Assembly (NCBI GenBank): GCA_029261435.1
Contig: JAJDBI010000109.1
Span: 1-8,682, forward strand
Direction of reading: 5' to 3'
Length of the DNA stretch: 8,682 nt
Origin: Nitrospinaceae bacterium
GTDB lineage: Bacteria; Nitrospinota; Nitrospinia; Nitrospinales; VA-1
Part shown: positions 5,677 to 8,682 of the stretch, piece after piece
Layout: every line of letters begins with the position of its first letter
How positions within the stretch are numbered: position 1 is the stretch's first letter
The notes under the pieces: model-generated
What the model saw: the letters and a program-made list of their open reading frames with translations, nothing else
What the model was told of the DNA's origin: nothing
Database searches by the model: none
Translations under genes and position numbers: made by a program

Positions 5677-6453
5677 TTAAACAAGCTTGAGGGGAAATTT
5701 TTGGGGAATCAATCCGGTCTCGTGGCAAAGGGACTGGAAATGTACCAGCCCTTCCATCTCTTCGTCGGCAAAATCGTAACGGATTTTATTTTTTAGATAA
5801 TCCTGTAACAAGGTCACAGGATGCCCGGTTTTCTTTGCCTGGGTCTCGGCAATCGCATCCAGGTTTTGCACACCTTCCTGTTTGGCATCCATCAAGGTTT
5901 GAGTGAATTCAATCTCAATACCTTCCCGGACTGCGATCACGGCATGAACAAAAGTTTTGCCTGTGCGGTTGAACCACTCTTCACTGAGATCATAAATAGA
6001 AACCCCTTCTCTGGAATATCCCAAAGCCTGGTCGCCAATGATCAATGCGGCATCATGGTTTTCAAGCATCTTTTCCGGGTCAGGCTCCTGACTCTCCAGT
6101 TTGAGTCCGGCCGGGAATACTTTTGAATACAGCACCTGAAGTAATGCTACAGAGGTTCTTGAGCGATCATCCTGAGCCAAAGAACGAATAGCACCAAGGG
6201 GAACCTTGGAAACCAATAAGACGGTTCCTACCTTGTTTCTAGATGCTATGGAAATGTTGGGCAGTAACCGGAACCGATCGGCGTGCTTTAAGTATTCAAT
6301 GGCAGGAATCATGGCCATATCCAATTCACCACAGGATAATTGATCCGCCAATTGCGCTGGCGAGCCGGTACGGATTTCAAGCCCCACCTTCTTTTTCATC
6401 AACGGCTCTAAAAGCGGTTGTGAGTTTATAAAATCGTGGATTCCAAAAAGCAC
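5677..6453 (-). CDS. mqnA: Chorismate dehydratase, futalosine menaquinone pathway
   Basis: MqnA converts chorismate to 3-enolpyruvylbenzoate, the first step of the futalosine route to menaquinone, in the cytoplasm. The 258-residue protein has the family blocks: GIHDFINSQPLLEPL (4-18), SPAQLADQLSCGELDMAMIP (31-50), SRTSVALLQVL (98-108), DAALIIGDQAL (134-144) and DLSEEWFNRTGKTFVHAVIA (155-174). These features separate it from MqnD, the related later enzyme. The start is GTG at 6453, supported by AAAGGA 9 bases upstream; a nearby ATG at 6472 is out of frame. An intrinsic terminator ends only 19 bases before this start, so its expression must come from read-through or from a promoter inside the end of hppA. 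The rest of the pathway (mqnB-E) is not in the window. Confidence 0.94.
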   Translation of the reverse strand: MLFGIHDFINSQPLLEPLMKKKVGLEIRTGSPAQLADQLSCGELDMAMIPAIEYLKHADRFRLLPNISIASRNKVGTVLLVSKVPLGAIRSLAQDDRSRTSVALLQVLYSKVFPAGLKLESQEPDPEKMLENHDAALIIGDQALGYSREGVSIYDLSEEWFNRTGKTFVHAVIAVREGIEIEFTQTLMDAKQEGVQNLDAIAETQAKKTGHPVTLLQDYLKNKIRYDFADEEMEGLVHFQSLCHETGLIPQKFPLKLV

Positions 6454-6472
6454 GAAACAGATTCCTTTCCAT

Positions 6473-6506
6473 AAAAAAAAGGGATGGGGGTAATCCCCAT
6501 CCCTTT
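6473..6506 (-). terminator. Intrinsic terminator of hppA
   Basis: On the minus strand AAAGGGATGGGG (6506-6495) pairs perfectly with 6489-6478 around a 5-base loop, and the second arm runs into eight T (6480-6473). The 12-bp, GC-rich stem with a T run is a textbook Rho-independent terminator. It begins 18 bases after the hppA stop. On the plus strand there is no T run beyond TTT, so it is one-directional. Confidence 0.93.
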
Positions 6507-6524
6507 CATTTAATACTTATCCTG

Positions 6525-8600
6525 TTACAGGAAAAACGGTGCCATCACCAGCGAGACGATAGACATCAATTTGATCAAGATGTTCATCGCCGGACCGGAT
6601 GTGTCCTTCAGCGGATCACCAACCGTATCTCCAACTACTGTAGCGTGATGAGCTTCGGAACCTTTACCACCCAGGTTACCCGCTTCCACATATTTTTTCG
6701 CGTTATCCCAGGCACCACCACCATTGGACATCAGCAGAGCCAGCAAAACGCCAGATAAGGTTGCACCCATCAACATACCGCCGAGAGCTTCTGCTCCAAG
6801 GAGAGAACCTACAATGATCGGCGTGAGGAAAGCCACCACACCCGGTGCAATCATTTCTCTCAAAGCCGCCTGGGTACTAATATCGATACAACGGGCGCTA
6901 TCCGGTTTACCGGTGCCTTCCATCAGTCCCGGAATCTCGCGGAATTGACGGCGAATTTCTTCAACCATTTTCATGGCCGCATCACCCACTGAAGTCATGG
7001 TGAGAGCGGCAACATAAAAGGGAACCACTCCACCCAAAAAGACACCGATGATAACCGTTGTTTTAGTGATATCTATCGCATCAATATGTGCCGCCTGCGT
7101 AAAGGCCGCAAACAAGGCCAGCGCTGTCAGAGCCGCAGAACCAATGGCGAAACCTTTACCAATGGCCGCCGTGGTGTTACCCACCTGATCCAGTCCATCT
7201 GTGATCTTACGGGTTTCTTCTCCCAGTCCAGCCATTTCAGAGATTCCACCTGCATTATCTGCAATCGGACCGTAAGCATCGACCGACATGGTGATGCCCA
7301 CAGTCGCCAGCATTCCAACTGCCGCAAGAGCAACCCCATAAAGACCTGCAAACTCAGCGCTGACAAAAATTGCCAGAGCTATAATCAGAACAGGAATAAC
7401 ACAACTTTCCATGGCAACCGCAAGCCCTGTGATCATGACTGTTGCGACACCTGTATTACTTGACTCAGCGATGCGAACAACCGGCTTGCCAGCCGTGTAA
7501 TATTCGGTGATCAGACCGATACCAATACCAGCCAGACAACCAAACAGCAGGGCAACAAAAACGCCTGACGGCAAACCCATAACTTTGATCAGAAAAAAGG
7601 TGGCGAACAACATGGCCCCTGCACTGATGAAAGTACAATTGCGCAGTGCCGCTGAAGGGTCCATGCTACCAAGAGCACTCATCGCCCGAATTCCCAAAAC
7701 TGAAGCCACCAAACCGACCATGGCAACCAGAATAGGCAACGCCATATATTCAAATTGCATCGTTGCCATGCCCGCACCGATAGCGATGGTAGCGATCATG
7801 GAACCACAATATGACTCAAAAATATCCGCTCCCAAACCTGCCGTATCGCCTACACAGTCTCCAACGTTATCAGCAATAACACCCGGGTTCCTTGGATCAT
7901 CTTCCGGAATTCCTGCTTCTACTTTACCAACAAGATCAGAACCTACATCAGCAGTCTTGGTGTAGATACCGCCGCCAACACGCGCAAACAGAGCAATAGA
8001 ACTTGCACCCATGGCAAATCCGCTGATAACACCAATAGACTCTCCACGACCAAACAGTGCGAATAATCCGCCAACTCCAATCAGCCCGAGACTTGCAACA
8101 CAAAGCCCCATCACTGCACCACCGTTGAAAGCTATGTTAAGAGCTTTAGCCTGACCACCATCTGAAGCGGCCTGAGATGTCCTCACCCCGGAAGTGGTCG
8201 CCGCATTCATTCCGAAATAACCAGCAAGCATGGAGCAACCAGCACCCACTACATAAGAAACCGCGGTCCATACACCCATCCAAAAACCGCTCTGCACGGA
8301 AATTAAAATCAACAGCAAAATGAACACTGCTGCCACAAAATAACCCAGGATTCTATATTCCCGGGCAAGAAAAACCATTGCTCCTTCATGGATGGCATCG
8401 GCGATTTCGGTCATTTTTTCATTTCCCGCCGGCTCATCATCCACACTTTCAAAAAGCTTCCAGGCGATAACGAGCCCGAACAACCCGAACAGGACCGCCA
8501 GATATACAAATTTCTGAGATGCATCAAAAGCGGCCATTATCAGGTACAAGACCATGGCAAATCCGATAAAGATCATTTCACCTTTATGTTCCGTTAACAT
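6525..8600 (-). CDS. hppA: Membrane-bound ion-translocating pyrophosphatase, K+-dependent type
   Basis: HppA hydrolyses pyrophosphate at the inner membrane and pumps H+ or Na+. Taking ATG at 8600 it has 691 residues and about 16 membrane helices, the normal family size. Residue numbers here count from the in-frame TTG at 8609; subtract 3 for the ATG start. Substrate and Mg sites are complete: DVGSDLVGKVEAG (221-233), DNVGDCVGD (247-255), DAYGPIADNAGG (444-455), GGAWDNAKKY (631-640) and GDTVGDPLKD (660-669). The motif G-N-T-T-A481-A-I-G484-K-G has Ala where K+-independent enzymes carry Lys, so K+-dependence is predicted. Glu265 in the FES triplet is present, but the pumped ion cannot be decided. 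GGAGG lies 10 bases before ATG 8600 but only 1 base from the TTG, so ATG is the start. The stop of an upstream gene is 5 bases before it, suggesting coupling. Confidence 0.96.
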   Translation of the reverse strand: MLTEHKGEMIFIGFAMVLYLIMAAFDASQKFVYLAVLFGLFGLVIAWKLFESVDDEPAGNEKMTEIADAIHEGAMVFLAREYRILGYFVAAVFILLLILISVQSGFWMGVWTAVSYVVGAGCSMLAGYFGMNAATTSGVRTSQAASDGGQAKALNIAFNGGAVMGLCVASLGLIGVGGLFALFGRGESIGVISGFAMGASSIALFARVGGGIYTKTADVGSDLVGKVEAGIPEDDPRNPGVIADNVGDCVGDTAGLGADIFESYCGSMIATIAIGAGMATMQFEYMALPILVAMVGLVASVLGIRAMSALGSMDPSAALRNCTFISAGAMLFATFFLIKVMGLPSGVFVALLFGCLAGIGIGLITEYYTAGKPVVRIAESSNTGVATVMITGLAVAMESCVIPVLIIALAIFVSAEFAGLYGVALAAVGMLATVGITMSVDAYGPIADNAGGISEMAGLGEETRKITDGLDQVGNTTAAIGKGFAIGSAALTALALFAAFTQAAHIDAIDITKTTVIIGVFLGGVVPFYVAALTMTSVGDAAMKMVEEIRRQFREIPGLMEGTGKPDSARCIDISTQAALREMIAPGVVAFLTPIIVGSLLGAEALGGMLMGATLSGVLLALLMSNGGGAWDNAKKYVEAGNLGGKGSEAHHATVVGDTVGDPLKDTSGPAMNILIKLMSIVSLVMAPFFL

Positions 8601-8605
8601 TCTCT

Positions 8606-8682
8606 TCAATCCTCCGTAGATTTAGATCGTTTGTTGAGTTCTTCGAGCGCCGCTTCTACCATTTGCACCGCTTGTTCCATAG
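8606..8682 (-). CDS. C-terminal end of an unidentified protein upstream of hppA, cut by window edge
   Basis: A minus-strand frame enters at the right edge and ends with TGA at 8608-8606. At least 24 codons are visible, reading M-E-Q-A-V-Q-M-V-E-A-A-L-E-E-L-N-K-R-S-K and ending STED. The tail is helical and charged, too short to name. An ATG at 8680 is in frame, so the visible part could even be a 24-residue protein, but an internal Met of a longer gene is more likely. Its last codons contain the GGAGG of hppA and its stop is 5 bases before the hppA ATG, which points to an operon with translational coupling. Confidence 0.55.
   Translation of the reverse strand, partial: MEQAVQMVEAALEELNKRSKSTED

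Noticed and set aside
6724..7965. Open frames on the plus strand opposite hppA (6724-6948, 7086-7463, 7507-7965)
   Set aside because: All lie antisense to the highly conserved hppA coding sequence, have no recognisable domains or ribosome-binding sites, and show composition expected of a reverse-strand shadow.
8601..8609. TTG at 8609 as hppA start
   Set aside because: GGAGG is only one base from this codon but 10 bases from the in-frame ATG at 8600, and the TTG overlaps the TGA of the upstream gene.

Overview
The window reads as an ordinary chromosomal stretch of a Gram-negative bacterium. It carries eight protein genes, of which two are cut by the window edges, and shows no mobile element, CRISPR array, tRNA or rRNA. 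Outer-membrane features (a beta-barrel protein ending in Phe and a lipoprotein cytochrome), moderate GC content, menaquinone synthesis by the futalosine route (MqnA), a long-form HisG, a K+-dependent-type membrane pyrophosphatase and a c'-type haem protein suggest a respiratory, probably aquatic, bacterium. Nitrospinota or a deltaproteobacterium-like group would fit, but this placement is inference and no marker gene here proves it.

Layout. Minus strand, 1-1061: a ribonuclease-inhibitor-type leucine-rich-repeat protein followed by yqgE (cut by the left edge), 11 bases apart. Next comes a 312-base divergent intergenic region (1062-1373) with overlapping candidate promoters, a strong hairpin and a duplicated Shine-Dalgarno block. 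Plus strand, 1374-3546: hisI, hisG and an unrecognised single-pass membrane protein with a long Pro/Glu-rich segment, apparently one transcript. Minus strand, 3609-5519: a c'-type monohaem lipoprotein and, 9 bases downstream, a DcaP-like outer-membrane porin. The minus strand continues with mqnA (5677-6453), a near-perfect intrinsic terminator (6473-6506), hppA (6525-8600) and the last 24 or more codons of an upstream gene at the right edge, whose stop codon lies 5 bases before the hppA start.

How the genes work together. HisG and HisI catalyse the first and third steps of histidine synthesis. HisG releases pyrophosphate, which the membrane pyrophosphatase can use to pump ions, although the two genes are not in one operon. 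MqnA makes the first intermediate of menaquinone by the futalosine route, linking it to respiration. The cytochrome-porin pair is an envelope module of unknown substrate.

I see no clear candidate for a wholly new system. The signals most worth following are the hisI leader, where one anti-Shine-Dalgarno segment could pair with either of two identical 14-base copies; the haem lipoprotein/porin pair; the Pro/Glu-rich protein after hisG; and the terminator placed directly against the mqnA start.
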